From Lycorma delicatula (taxonomy: Eukaryota; Arthropoda; Insecta; Hemiptera; Fulgoridae): 64,000 nt of DNA. The position numbers and the translations under genes were made by a program. Numbering within the stretch: the first letter of the stretch is position 1; the number at the start of each line of letters is the position of its first letter. The notes under the pieces were generated by a model that saw only the letters and a program-made list of their open reading frames with translations, was not told the origin of the DNA and did not search any database. The DNA lies in assembly GCF_047948215.1 (NCBI RefSeq), contig NC_134455.1, positions 300,780,147-300,844,146 on the forward strand, given 5' to 3'. Below, piece by piece: positions 1 through 11,361 of this stretch.

Positions 1-395
1 AATTTTCCAATCGTATATATCTCAGTAATCGTTAGTAATCATATTACGTCATTTTAAAAATACTAAACATTTTATTGTGAACAAAATGATACCTTAGTTT
101 TGAAAATTGGTTGAAAAATTAATAGAATTATAAAAGAAAGTGTATGGCACACACTTTATTAAATTAGGACTTGATTTATTATGCTATTAATTAATTTTTA
201 ATCATTTTGATTTATTTTAATATTATTTTTTAATTAGTTTCAAAATATGTAATATTTTTTTCAAGATAAAACTAATGGAAATTAATGACCTGAGATAATC
301 AAGTAATTTAGTTTCAATACAAATAATTAAGATCATTTTAAGATAACTTTAATTTTTAAATACCAGAAATGCTACTTAATTGTTTTAAAAGTCAA
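1..395. other. AT-rich sequence, nothing recognised
   Basis: This is A+T-rich DNA with stop codons in all frames. I see no conserved motif. It may include the end of the mariner relic that follows, but I could not identify a terminal inverted repeat. Confidence 0.6.
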
Positions 396-725
396 TCAAA
401 GGAAATGTTCAAAATGACCACCTCTTCATCATAGTAAAACTACATATTTTCTTTTACTTTCGGAGGTTGGTCTTCCAACAAATTTGGAAGATTTTCTATC
501 AAATATTTTGGTAATTTTCTCCATTTATACGGTTTGGTAGAACTACAGGAGTCAAAAGTTAGTCGTTAACAACACCTACCAATATGTTTAGGAATTGTTG
601 ATTGCTGCTCTTGTAGAAAGTATGAGGATACCCCTCATTCCAAATACGATAGTTGTGAAGGTTTACAACATCATTCCTACTCCTTACATTTTTTCATTGG
701 ATATATTCTGTTCATATTAACACGT
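396..725 (-). pseudogene. mariner/IS630-type transposase relic, core deleted
   Basis: Read on the minus strand, this begins near 725 with NDVVNLHNYRIWNEGYPHTF, passes through VLPNRINGENYQN and a stretch resembling the usual NLLEDVPL segment, and reaches FYYDE, which corresponds to the second catalytic Asp block (FxHDGAPPH in the family). The reading then jumps straight to RGGHFEHFL and a stop at 396-398, the usual C-terminal end of these transposases. The roughly 100 residues that normally lie between, including the third catalytic acidic residue, are absent. Several stops and frame changes are present. The element would have catalysed cut-and-paste transposition in the nucleus; this copy cannot. 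The family call rests on motif order and not on a search. The N-terminal helix-turn-helix part beyond 725 is not recognisable. Confidence 0.7.
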
Positions 726-1419
726 AGAATCCGAAAATGTATAGCCTGCTCACCCTTTTAGGTAATATTGCATATACAGTAATAACAAAGTACACGAAAT
801 AAAAATTATTTTGGTAAAATATTATAATTTGATATTTTTCTAATTAAACATTTCTAACTTGAAACACTAACGTATTTTGGTGAAATCTATTTTATCACTG
901 AAAATGATTGAGAAACTAAACGTTTGGCAAAAAATTAATAGTTGTACAAGCCGAAAAAGAAAAGGAAATAAACTTTTGCATCTCGAACCATTAAAATGAA
1001 AAATTAATTAAATGACACAAACGGAAATAAAAACGAGTTTGCAGTAGATTACAAATTAATGATGATCGGATTATACAAAAATCAAAATTAATTAACCTTT
1101 TCCATCTTGTTGGAGTTGATTTCCTTCCACCCCCTCCGTTCCTAGCCAGTAGTGGCTTTAACGGAATAAATAATACAGGTACAGCAAAGAATACAGTACC
1201 ATGACAGGATGTTGTAGGTGTCAAGAAGCTGCATCACATCAGTCTCCACCGAAAGCGTCAGATGAATTTTCTAATTTTGAAAAGTTAAACGAACTTTGAT
1301 ACGTGATATACAGTCAAAAAAATACTTTTATATATTTTTTTTTCTTAATTTCTCTGTAATGACCAGTATCTCGTCATACTACCCCTTTGTGCCATGTCAA
1401 ATTTTTCTAACGGATTCTT
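726..1419. other. AT-rich sequence with a short GC-richer patch
   Basis: Nothing coding is recognised. A GC-richer patch at about 1110-1250 carries an open frame of 77 codons on the minus strand with no family motif, which I do not treat as a gene. Confidence 0.5.
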
Positions 1420-1588
1420 TTCTTACATCCCAACCCCGTAGGGGAAGACACCTGCCTGGTGACGTTCCCGTCGCCACACCAACGCCCCCTCCCATTCATA
1501 GTCCTGATGAGCTTTAACGGGAGTCGTCTATCGCTCTCGGACTTTTTACATCTCATAGTAATAAGCCTGGCCTCGTTGGGATGCCACC

Positions 1589-1618
1589 GATGTAAATGCC
1601 TCGGTATACATTTACATC
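1589..1618. repeat. perfect 10-bp inverted repeat
   Basis: GATGTAAATG (1589-1598) and CATTTACATC (1609-1618) are exact reverse complements around a 10-nt loop. It lies inside the GC-richer block. Confidence 0.85.
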
Positions 1619-1952
1619 ATTGATTTATAAACTCAGTTTTGCCTTCGCTGTAGGCCTCTTCTGGACATCTTGAATATCCTACTTTGTTTCCCTCTAAACT
1701 AAATAACAGGGTTCGCTGAAGCACGAACCTTACACCTAGTTCTTCTTTATTGAGCCAATTCTGTGAATGTCTCAAGATTCGAGGCAAATTTAAACACATT
1801 ATACCACCTGAAATATTGTTCCCAACAACAAAATTTAGTCCTAATTCCCTTACTAGACTCAAATTTAGTTCATACCCCAGATTTAGGTTAATTTATGGAC
1901 TCTGGTCTGGTCTACAAGGGAGAGGCCCCCCCTACTCCCACTCAGCTCCACG

Positions 1953-1997
1953 GCAGAGTCCCACCGATGACCACTCTGTGGTCATCGCAGAGTCCCA
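1953..1997. repeat. hairpin flanked by an 11-bp direct repeat
   Basis: CGATGACCAC (1965-1974) pairs exactly with GTGGTCATCG (1978-1987) around the loop TCT. The direct repeat GCAGAGTCCCA occurs at 1953-1963 and again at 1987-1997, so the second copy starts at the last base of the stem. Confidence 0.85.
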
Positions 1998-2430
1998 TAT
2001 GACATTCACTTACTTCAACCATCGTCGAGATGCCACTACATTTCACGGCTGCATGGTAACCCATGCCCTCAGCAGTGCAGTCGCCGTTCCGCCGACAGCT
2101 ATACAATTAAATAATCACCACAATTCTAACTAACTGTGGCTCGCTGCCAATACGCCTACTATCGGCCAATAAACTACCCAGGAGGTCCCTAGCCACGCGG
2201 GGTTGTACTACTTATACCCCGGTCGTTCTCCTCAGGGCGAGGAAACGAAGGAAGCCAGCCACAATTGTCCATTCTTTGCGAGTCCTCCAGATGACTCGCA
2301 CATCAAGAAAGGAATTTATTCTCTAGAGCTCCCTAATAACTCTGGTACGTTCATCTTTGTACCGGGGACAGACATACAGGACATAGTCCACAGTATATTA
2401 ATTTCTTACCGTTGCATTCAAAGGTAATTA

Positions 2431-3359
2431 AGAATACGTAAAAATGAATTTTTTTTATTATTTATTCTCTTGGCGTACGTATTTGTCTATTCATAGCCGA
2501 CGGATATCCAATTTTACTCAGGTAAAAATTTATTTTATATTTTATCGCCTACTCCTTCTATTTCCCTTGTACTAATACAATAAATAAGTTTTATGCAGTT
2601 TAGGGACGTGGTTATACGATTTATAATATTGCCGATACTAATAAATTTATTATCTTTGAGTACAAACTTTTTCCTCTTTTACGAATGTGAATGAATTTTT
2701 AATTTAATTTTTAAATTTATAAAAATTTGTCTTATCTCTTGTAGATAAGAAATTACAAGTAAGACAAATTTTATGACTCCTGGCTGTTTGAATGGAATTG
2801 AAATCTTGGTTACAATTTTATTCGTTTTACTAAAACATAAAACATTTAGTAAATCTCTTCTGGGAATTCTTTATCTACCGATATAATAACCGACAAATTT
2901 CTACACAGAAGTTTCTACAGTCTACTCAACCCTTTGCAAGTATATGACTGTTGCTTATGTATTTTATTATAGACTAGATATCATTAAAATTATATCATCT
3001 CATTTTTGTAACAACTGATCCATAAATATCTTTAAAATGTAATATTTTTATGAGGTAATAAATTTGTAAAAAAAAATTCTTTTTATGTTCTTGAAAACAC
3101 CATAATCCTTATTTATTCCTTGAATTCTGCTGATAAAAATATTTCTTTTAAATGGTGTACATTTATTTAAATATGCCATACATTTTGCAATACTCACAAG
3201 TCTAGTTTTTAAGGAAATTATACTGAAAAAATGTCCTTTTATTGCTTTTGTTTTTTTTTATTGTTAAGGTAATAGAAACGATTTAATTTATTAAATCATA
3301 TCTTAATATCTTATAATATTATATAATATGAAAAGTCAAAGGAATTAAACATTTTTACT
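2431..3359. other. AT-rich sequence with one nested hairpin
   Basis: No gene is recognised. The only structure I see is the inverted repeat at 2722-2772, listed separately. Confidence 0.5.
2722..2772. repeat. nested hairpin, 13 bp plus 6 bp
   Basis: AAAATTTGTCTTA (2722-2734) pairs exactly with TAAGACAAATTTT (2760-2772). Inside it, after a 3-nt bulge on the left side, CTTGTA (2738-2743) pairs with TACAAG (2754-2759), leaving a 10-nt loop. The two right arms are contiguous. Confidence 0.85.
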
Positions 3360-3640
3360 TTTTGTATTCTCCCTCTCCTTCGTTCCATTCAATTTTCCCT
3401 CCCAAGGTCGGATCCGTTGTTAGCATAACTCAGCCTTGGGGGGATACCTCTGCCTCAAACCACCCGAGTGGCCACATTGGTTCCGGCTATTCCGTTCCCA
3501 ACAGCACCACCCGGATACTGTTGTGTTGGGCGGGACCCTAGCTCGAGGGTCCCGCCCAAGGGGTACCCTCACCGGGTCTGTGGTCACGCTGGGCCCGATA
3601 AGTGCAAATAAAACACTTTTACTTGCTTTTCTTTAACTCA
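3360..3640 (+). mobile_element. GC-rich leader of an I-clade LINE remnant (inferred)
   Basis: This is a short GC-rich segment directly upstream of the RNase H reading frame of an I-clade LINE. It carries a perfect 14-bp hairpin at 3526-3559. A 66-codon open frame (3436-3636) has no recognisable motif. I infer that it is the 5' part of the same element because of its position, orientation and composition; if so, the gag, endonuclease and RT regions between it and the RNase H have been lost. It could instead be an unrelated inserted fragment. Confidence 0.4.
3526..3559. repeat. perfect 14-bp GC-rich hairpin
   Basis: TTGGGCGGGACCCT (3526-3539) and AGGGTCCCGCCCAA (3546-3559) are exact reverse complements with a 6-nt loop. 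As RNA this would be very stable. Confidence 0.9.
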
Positions 3641-3654
3641 CAATGTTTTTGTCA

Positions 3655-4420
3655 TCTTAGTTTTCGAACCGCGGTGATATACACTGATGGATCGAAACAA
3701 GACGATACCGTTGGTTATGCTTTTGTTGTCAATGAAAGAACTTATATGTTTGGCCTACCCGGTATTACGAGTGTGTTCACCGCTGAACTACTCGCTATAA
3801 ATAAGGCTCTAAATATCAATAATCTTAAATATAGAAACATTCTTATTTGCAGTGACTCGTGTAGTGCTCTCCAGGCGTTAGAAAACGTTTATTCCAAACA
3901 TCCTGTCGTGATTGAAATTTACAATGTAATCGCTTGAGTTGAGTAATCGCAACACAGAAGTAAGTTTTTGCTGGGTCCCTAGCCACGTAGGGATTCCAGG
4001 TAATGAACAAGCAGATTATGCTGCCAAAGAAGCGTGTATTCAACCTCCTTTCCAGTTACTACCTTTGATTTTATTAATCGTGTAAAACAGTCACCGAGAG
4101 CAAGGTGGCAAAGTGACTGTGCGAATACCGTCAATAATTAACTCCGACGGATTAAAGATTCAGTGTTGCCGTAGGACTCCTCTTCCAGAAAAACTCGTCG
4201 TGAAGAAGTAGTCCTCTGCCGATAACGGATAGGATATACGATGATCACACACGAGTACCTAATGTCAGAAAGACACACACACCCCTATTCACACGATGTA
4301 AGTGCCGCATGACTGTGCGCCACATTCTCATAGACTGCATATGTTATGCGGCGTTGCGTCGTAAATTTAATCTACCTAGGAACATCTGTGGTATCTTGAA
4401 CAATGATATATAATGAAATT
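3655..4420 (+). pseudogene. I-clade LINE ORF2 remnant: RNase H domain and C-terminal tail
   Basis: The open part (to 3937) reads FRTAVIYTDGSKQDD, then VFTAELLAINKAL and ILICSDSCSALQAL, giving the first Asp, the Glu and the second Asp of RNase H. After a frameshift near 3937 the frame continues with FCWVPSHVGIPGNEQADYAA, supplying the last catalytic Asp. Further on come RREEVVL, RIGYT, THEYLMSE and, in another frame, CKCRMTVRHILIDC, the Cys/His tail typical of I-type elements. RNase H would remove the RNA strand during target-primed reverse transcription. No endonuclease or RT lies upstream. Several frameshifts and stops after 3937 make this a dead copy. The clade call is confident because RNase H followed by this tail is characteristic. 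Confidence 0.85.
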
Positions 4421-4884
4421 TTGAACCGGATGTTTCTGTTTTTGCTTAGTACTAGATTATTACCAAAAATTTAATATTATCTTTTATATTTTATGCTAGA
4501 ATTTTTGATTATTTTTTTCCTTTACTTTCAATTTTATTTTTTTGGTTCGTCTTTAATTTTATTATCCGAGTAGAGAGCCTTTTGCACTCCCTACCGGAAT
4601 TAGTTAAGTTTTGCATAGTTTCCTTTTTTCTATTATTTTAGCTTTTATATTTTAAAAACTCCGTCTGCGATATTAGTTTTGAGTTTTATTTCACTTTTTA
4701 ATTTTTGTTTTAATAATAAACTTTTTATTATATAATTTATATTAGTTTTAAATCTTATTTAGTTTTATTATTTCAGTGTTATTTTACCTTTTTATTAGAG
4801 AAAATTCCGGGTGATGATAACTCATCGCCCGGAATACGCACAGGCGTTTTTCGCCCCTCCCCTTCCCCACCACCAAAAAAAAAA
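4421..4884 (+). mobile_element. 3' UTR of the I-clade LINE remnant
   Basis: This AT-rich segment follows the LINE tail. Near its end is a 14-bp hairpin (4804-4835), then a small GGCG/CGCC stem at 4843-4855, then a run of about ten A at 4875-4884, which I take as the poly(A) end of the element. Position and strand agree with the upstream coding remnant. Confidence 0.6.
4804..4835 (+). repeat. 14-bp hairpin in LINE 3' UTR
   Basis: ATTCCGGGTGATGA (4804-4817) pairs with TCATCGCCCGGAAT (4822-4835) across a TAAC loop; 13 pairs are Watson-Crick and one is a U-G wobble when read as RNA. In several LINE clades a 3' stem-loop is what the RT recognises, so this is a candidate template-recognition element (inference). 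Confidence 0.8.
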
Positions 4885-5184
4885 GTTTGTTTTCAATTTT
4901 TCATCCTTAATTTAACATATTTCCTGCCATTGCTGATTGATGAAATTTTGCACAGTTACTAAGGTCGGGTGACTACAGAATATTCCACTATTACTTTTAC
5001 AAACATTCCCTCTTACAAGCTTTAATTAAGGGTGCCGGTGTTAAAAATTGCAAAATCTACCAGCGGCTATGCGAGGTTTTTGGGATTGCCGATGATAAAT
5101 CCGATAACCATTTGACATAAAAAAAATGACCAAAACTTGGTACGTGGGTTTTTGTGGTTTCGAATGTGACACTTCGTCATTACT
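4885..5184. repeat. possible dispersed repeat fragment
   Basis: Moderate-GC sequence including the phrase TTGATGAAATTTTGCACAG near 4938, which closely resembles TTGATGAAATTTTGAACAG at 10637-10655 in the other repeat-like block. It has no coding motif. I take it to be a piece of a dispersed repeat, without firm boundaries. Confidence 0.35.
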
Positions 5185-5254
5185 CATATATATATATATA
5201 TATATACACACAGACAGAGAGAGAGTCACAGAGAGAGAGAGTCAGAGAGAGGAG
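5185..5254. repeat. compound microsatellite (TA)n-(CA)n-(GA)n
   Basis: A TA tract is followed by a short CACACA stretch and two GA tracts separated by GTCA interruptions. Confidence 0.9.
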
Positions 5255-7500
5255 TTTTGGCGGGTAGTATGATGAGACACAGTTCCTGACGATTCACTCG
5301 ACTTCATATCATTTTCACAGCACCAGGCGGTTCACTCGGCTCTGTATGATAATAGTTGCTATGTATGATGTATTTTTTCATGCAGTGTATGATAATCATT
5401 TCATTAAAGTATGACTAAAAAATACAAATCAAGTTTTTAAAAATTTTGAAAAATCTTTGTAATATTATTACAAGTATTCTTAAACGTTGTATTCATTGAA
5501 TATATATATATGAATTTACCAATTCATATCCGATTGATATGCAGTTTTACTCAATCAAAATTTACTTTATGTTTTATAGCCTACTCCTTAACCTCTTACT
5601 TATATGATTCGAATCCCTAAGAATTATAAAAAATACCAATCCGCTTAAATACTATTTATCTTATAAACAGTAACTTACCTGCTTAAGTAACTGAAAAAAA
5701 AAAAAACATTTGAGGCTGGAGAAGTGAATAAAAACTTTTTTACCCCTTCTAATTTGAATGCTGCAATACTATATAAATAATTTTCTATTTAAATAAAAAT
5801 AATTTACATAATTTCGACCATGTTATTTAAAAAAATGTAAAATCCTGTACTCGATGGGCTCCGTTAATTCGTTAATATAATAATTTATTATATTAATAAT
5901 AATAATATTCCATTACTGAATAAAAATGAATTTCTTTAATGTATTTTACGGATTTTTTATTTATTTAGTAATATTAAAGAAAAATTAATAAAGTAAAATA
6001 ACGACAGAAAACTTTTAATATCTGTGGGAGACATTAAATCCACTTTATTTGGAATAAGAGCATGTTAAATTGATCGAGTCGAATCTGTAACTCTCCTTCC
6101 GCAATGTTACAATTGTTATTCAAAATAAAATGGACACAACTTGTTAAACACAACTATTAAAAACTAGTACTTTCAGAAAAAAATTAACACTTCAATTTTT
6201 AATTATTTCTTTCGTGTTAACGATAATTAATTATTAAAATTTAACGATAACTTATTTCATTTTTTTAATTCTTTTATTAGATCTATATGGCCTAGTAGAT
6301 CTGTATTATATGCCTTAGATTCCATCTGAAGTACTCAATTTAACAGTTTTTATGTTGATAGGCCGAAAAAGACTTTTCCACTCTTATTTTGCTATAAAAT
6401 AAAATATTATTTCTTTTTAAAGTAACAAAAAGTTAAGATATTTATTTATATTGTAAATTAGTACATAATTAAATCAAACGGAAATTACTGACTACACTTA
6501 TAAAACTGAATAAAAACCACAAGAGAGTTTTAACTTATAATTAGATCACTCCGTTCAATTTTTTTTTTTTTATTACTAATTACATTCAAATCACTTTATT
6601 ACAAAATTATAAAAAACGAATTCCAGGTAAGTGTTCTGGATTAGGAACCAGGATCTTTATTTTTTTGTAAATAATTATCACCTGAAGAGAAGAGAAACAA
6701 CACTGCAGGTTGAATATTAACAAATCTAATTCTCAGTTTGTTTGATGTTGTAACCACTCTAGATACTGTTTAATTACACACACTATTAGTGCCTACGTTT
6801 ACGAGTAAAATTCTGTTTCAGTGTTCTTGTAGGAGAATATTAATGTATGATATTATTGTTTTTATTTTAAATTATTTAGTATTTTATTTAAAATTTCGAT
6901 GCAATTTTGACAGAATTATGATGAATTCCTTAATATAGAATTGTGTTGACAAATTTGTTATTCGATGAATTTATGGAATAAATTTTAAAAAAATCATAAA
7001 TTTATTTTTCTTAGTTCTACTGAAAATATATATTATTTTATTTATAAGATTCTAAAAGCGACAACTTCGAAGATCTTTACAATATAGAGAAACCTTAGGA
7101 AAGTTTTTTCTTCTTTTACTGTAATACCAATTTTCTTTTTCCATCCAATCCTGATAAAACACAGTTCTGTTTTTTTATTTTATAGTCTCACTTCATTATT
7201 TTATATATAATTCACTACCAAATACTTTTTATTAAGAATATCCTTTTATTTATGGTCATTTTATTTTATTTTTTATACTTTTAATTAAATCAGCTAAACA
7301 TTCTTTTTGCAAATTCTTATTTACAGCGAATTTTTTCCGTCTATTTTTTTTTTTTTTTTTTTACTGAACCAGAGCTATGTAATTTACTTAACAAGTACAT
7401 GTACATGAGATTTCGCATTGTAGATGGGAATATAACATCGGTTAACTTTTAGCTAATTACTGAAAGTAAAGCTTCAGTAATTATTTTTCTGTAATCTTAA
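5255..7500. other. AT-rich desert
   Basis: No gene or transposon motif is recognised. There are homopolymer A/T runs (for example a long T run near 7347-7362) and no open frame worth naming. Confidence 0.55.
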
Positions 7501-7862
7501 TTTTTACTTTCCGTCCAGCGCTATAGCAGTAGAAGGGAAAGTATTGTAATCGATCCAATTTGTGCATGTAAGGTTTTCACCGGATTTTGACGCTTTGTCA
7601 CCTAAAAAACCGGCTGTATTTTTTTTTTATGTTCGTACTGCGCGCGTGTGTGTTCGGTGTCTCACACTTTATATCTCAAGAAATATTGGACCGATTTTGA
7701 CCGAACTAGTCTAGCACTAACATACAGATGTTGTAGAAAAATATTCTATTTGAATAAAATGTAAATAATTTAAGTTGTTTGCATATGTGTATATATGCCG
7801 TGCATCAGAAAAAAAGCCGCGTGACGGGAATGTCCTACAATTGGGTTTTCAGTTTTCTTTCT
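7501..7862 (+). repeat. dispersed repeat, copy 1
   Basis: This block shares many short exact phrases, in the same order, with 31302-31740: AGAAGGGAAAGTATT, GAGGTTTTCA-like, ATGTTCGTAC, GCGTGTGTTCGGTGT-like, ACTGGACCGATTTT-like and GCCGTGCATCAGAAA. It has no open frame. Its first bases (TTTTTACTT...GAAAGTATTGT.ATCG) also resemble the beginning of the repeat at 52965-53560. I cannot name the family; it is non-coding and could be a non-autonomous element. Confidence 0.75.
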
Positions 7863-10544
7863 TATTTTTTACATTAATTTAGTTCATAACGTTATATTAT
7901 TTTTTTACACACCTACTTTTTACACTGTACTCAGTTATTTAAACGATCTGTTCAAGGAAAATCAGAACGTACGATTTGCCTTCCTATTATACGGTGTAAT
8001 GTACATCCATTTGTTCAGGTAATAAATTTATTAGTTTATCCTAGAGTTAATTTTACGGTTACGAAGTTATATTGCTAACGTGATGAGATAAACTGATAAC
8101 GCCTCGTTATCTCGTTATATTCAGATACCTCTGTTACTCTATTTGCAATTGGAACATATCTGTAATTATATTACTTTTTTAATCATATTTATAATTTTCT
8201 TCCAGTTTGTCAACTACGTTTCGGTTAATAATTTATCATTTCTACTGGTTTTCTATTTTCTGAAGTTTTAAGACAAATTTCTGCAATTAAACTCATATCT
8301 CTATAGTTTATTACTATTTTTTGCTAACCACTAACCGACTACAAACAGAACAGAAAAACACACAGAGGAATTTATTCTAACACAGGTAATATCTTTGTTA
8401 ACTTATTATGGTTTTTAATTATCATTATTATTTTTAATATAATTCCAAAATTTATTATAATATATTAAATTATATAGGCCACCTGGTTTATTTTAAAAAT
8501 ATTTTTGATTCTATAAAAGTCTATTATCTTTGATATTATACATATTTTTATTAACTATTTTAATGTCTGAATATTAAGTAAGTAATATTAAATATTATTT
8601 GTAAATGAAAAAAAAAAAAAAATAATCTCTCTTGTATTTCTGTCATATCCTCATACAATCAATAGCGTAAAAAGTTATTTTAAAATTAAAATATTCACAA
8701 CTGTTGGTAAAATATAACAATAAGAGTGGTATTTGACATTATCAGGATCTTTAAATAAGTATTAAAATCATTCTGTACGACTACGGCAGTGAGTATCGTG
8801 AAACACTCTGTGTATATTTCTCAGTAATAGGTCTAATGTCATAATACTATTACTTCTTACCCTAATTATATGATATTAAATTTAAATTATCTACCCATAT
8901 TTCTACCATAATTCCATTAAAGGTATTATATTCCGTGGCATTACTTAAATTAAATGTACGACACAAAGGAATAAATATTCTGTATGTTAAAAAAAAATTC
9001 CATCGTAATTCTCACTGGTTTTAAAATAAACAATGGAGCGGTTGCGGATTTAAATATTAATCTAAATGAATAATTTATCTTTATATATAATGATTTATTT
9101 CCATTTTATACAGATACAATATTTCTATATGCTTTCGCTAGCGCAGTAATACAAAGAAAATGCGACCTAACATCGCGCCTGACTGGTAGCATAATTCACA
9201 ACAGAGTTGTCAAAATCATATTGAATTTAAATGTAGTAAATCTTACTTGTATTACTTTGTGAATAATATGACATGAATGATATCAAATAAAAATAATAAA
9301 CCACTCATACAAAATGGTAGTTGATATTATTTTAAATTTGTTTTGATATAATTGAAGCTAATGAATATTTTACCAATCTCCAACCTCCATTTACTCGTAG
9401 ATTTCATTAATGAAAAGAGATATCCAGAAACTTTACTGTAAATAATAGAGTTAGATACTAAATGATACAAGAAAAATTTAAAAATAAATTGCTGAAGTTT
9501 TTTTAATTAAATTTTTTTTTCATCTTGGCTTAACCTAGCAATACTTGCTTTGTAACCAAGAACATGAAATGTATTATTATTATTTTCTTTTTTTTTATGA
9601 TTATTTCACTTCTCTAAACATCATATTAGTGACTGAAACCAGTAAATTTAACATATATTTAATTTTTTTTTTTTTTTAATAATAATAAAAGAATCTATTA
9701 ACTATATGTTATAAATTATGTTGGAATGCGGCTAAAAATATTACGGAAAACTGATGGATTCTCTTAAAAAGAATAATATTTTAATTACAATTGTCCGAAA
9801 TTAACACCTTTTTTATCAGTACTAATAGTATCGACTTTACTCGTACTAAAATTTTTGTTTGTTTAGGGAATGTTTTTAATTATACTATTAATAATATTTC
9901 CCGCTTACACTTTGGTTTTATTTGTGTATTTCAATAACTAATTCACACTATTATTCATAATATTATAGATGTTAAATAAAAATAATACTGGTATTGGGCC
10001 AATCAAAGAGATTTATAGGTACAATTACTTTTAAGAGGGAAAAGTGTCCAACTTTAATAAAAATGTTAACACCAAAGCATAGCCTTGCAATAGTTTATAA
10101 TTTCTTTCGAAATTTTCAAAATATTTCATCAGTACCCCACGGTTTATTCCAGACGAAATGTTTTGTATTTATTGCAAAGTATTTAAAATTATTCATTCAA
10201 AATTTAGTAATTCTATATAATCATTGGTATATTAATGAAGCGCACTAATACACAGAAACCAAATATTGTTTTTAAGTGATGTTAATTTTATTAATTAATT
10301 GATTGATTTAGTTAATTGATTGCGAATTACTCATTTTTATAAAACGAAATTTTAGTTTAATAATTTGAAAGTTATTTGACTTTTGATGTTGGAGTACAGT
10401 AAAATTCAAAATACAAATTAAAAAAATGTTATTTATATTTTCCTGGCAGCGTAGCTCTAGACCTGCACTGCAAGAAGAAAAGTATGATAATTAGTCAAAA
10501 AATTTGTTATGGCAATTATTTTGCGTGTCTCAAAGTTTTATGAA
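7863..10544. other. AT-rich desert
   Basis: No recognised gene. An 84-codon frame at 9994-10248 has no family motif. The remainder is A/T-rich with homopolymer runs. Confidence 0.5.
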
Positions 10545-10740
10545 CAGAGACCCCGATAAACAAAGTGAGGGTAATGTTCGTATGTACGTGTGTTAACATC
10601 TTTTAAACTTAAGTGTTGACTGGATAAAGCGAATTTGATGAAATTTTGAACAGAGACTGGTGTAAATAGAGCAATTTTAGAGTAAAATTTTAGAATCTAT
10701 CTCCAGGGAGAAGAGTAGACAATTTCTTTGAGGTCAATTT
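10545..10740 (+). repeat. possible dispersed repeat fragment
   Basis: This moderate-GC block contains AAAGTGAGGGTAATGTTCGT and TTGATGAAATTTTGAACAG; the second phrase nearly matches one at about 4938. It is non-coding, and the boundaries are approximate. Confidence 0.4.
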
Positions 10741-11361
10741 TCTCAAAGTTTTGCAAACAAACCCAACTCTATATTAGGCTCAGTATATGCGGAACGGAAC
10801 GCAAGAATGGCGGGAGTTTCAATATTTCTCCCTACAGATCGCAGAGCCTGGTCAGTGTCCCGTGCTGCTGTATCTTTTTATTATCAGGCGGATTTCATCG
10901 GTTATTTTTAAGTATTATTTATGGACGGATTTGGTAATTTGCGTTCCTATCCGTATGGACCATGGTGTAATTTATTTACTGGTTCTGACCGTGATAAACC
11001 AAGCTTTTGAGCCTAGTAATCCAGGCGTGTTTCCCCCTCAGTCCATCCGGTGAAGTACTTCTGGTACCAGCAGCTATGGGCTAGCAGGAGTGCGCCTACA
11101 GGAGCTCTAGTTATTTGGAGGGAGAAATGCGTCCCGTTCTCCGGAGGGAGTCGCATATGCTGACTAAATGAAATTGTGGTCTCTTGGTGGGACGGTGTGG
11201 GGTATTGCCTAGCTTTTTATAGTTTTAACAAAATTTAATTGCGAAAACGGTCACTTTCGCGGCTGGAATTTTCGAGCGAATTTCATTTATAGGATACGCG
11301 ATATAGAGGCTCCTAAACCTGGTTTGTCATTTTTTGACTCATGCACCGCCTCTTCACGTTG
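10741..11361 (-). mobile_element. probable 3' UTR of the Jockey-type LINE
   Basis: On the minus strand this follows directly after the stop of the Jockey ORF2 remnant. It is GC-richer than the background and has no frame I recognise. I infer that it is the 3' untranslated region of that element. It might also contain a separate insertion, and I cannot place the 3' end. It includes the palindrome CTGGTACCAG near 11060. Confidence 0.4.

Larger units (their letters stand above)
1420..2430. other. GC-richer non-coding block, probably transposon-derived
   Basis: This kilobase is clearly richer in G+C than its flanks, as are all the recognisable transposon pieces in the window. It has open frames of 81 codons (minus, 1617-1862), 127 codons (plus, 1750-2133) and 74 codons (plus, 2203-2427), none with a motif I recognise. 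It contains two perfect hairpins (1589-1618 and 1965-1987) and an 11-bp direct repeat around the second. The composition and structure suggest a LINE or other transposon untranslated region. I cannot name the family, and the strand is undetermined. Confidence 0.45.

Noticed and set aside
1750..2133. 127-codon plus-strand frame in the GC-richer block
   Set aside because: No recognisable motif; a minus-strand frame overlaps it and the region is full of inverted repeats, so it is probably a chance frame in non-coding transposon sequence.
9994..10248. 84-codon frame
   Set aside because: No motif or codon pattern that stands out; AT-rich background on both sides.
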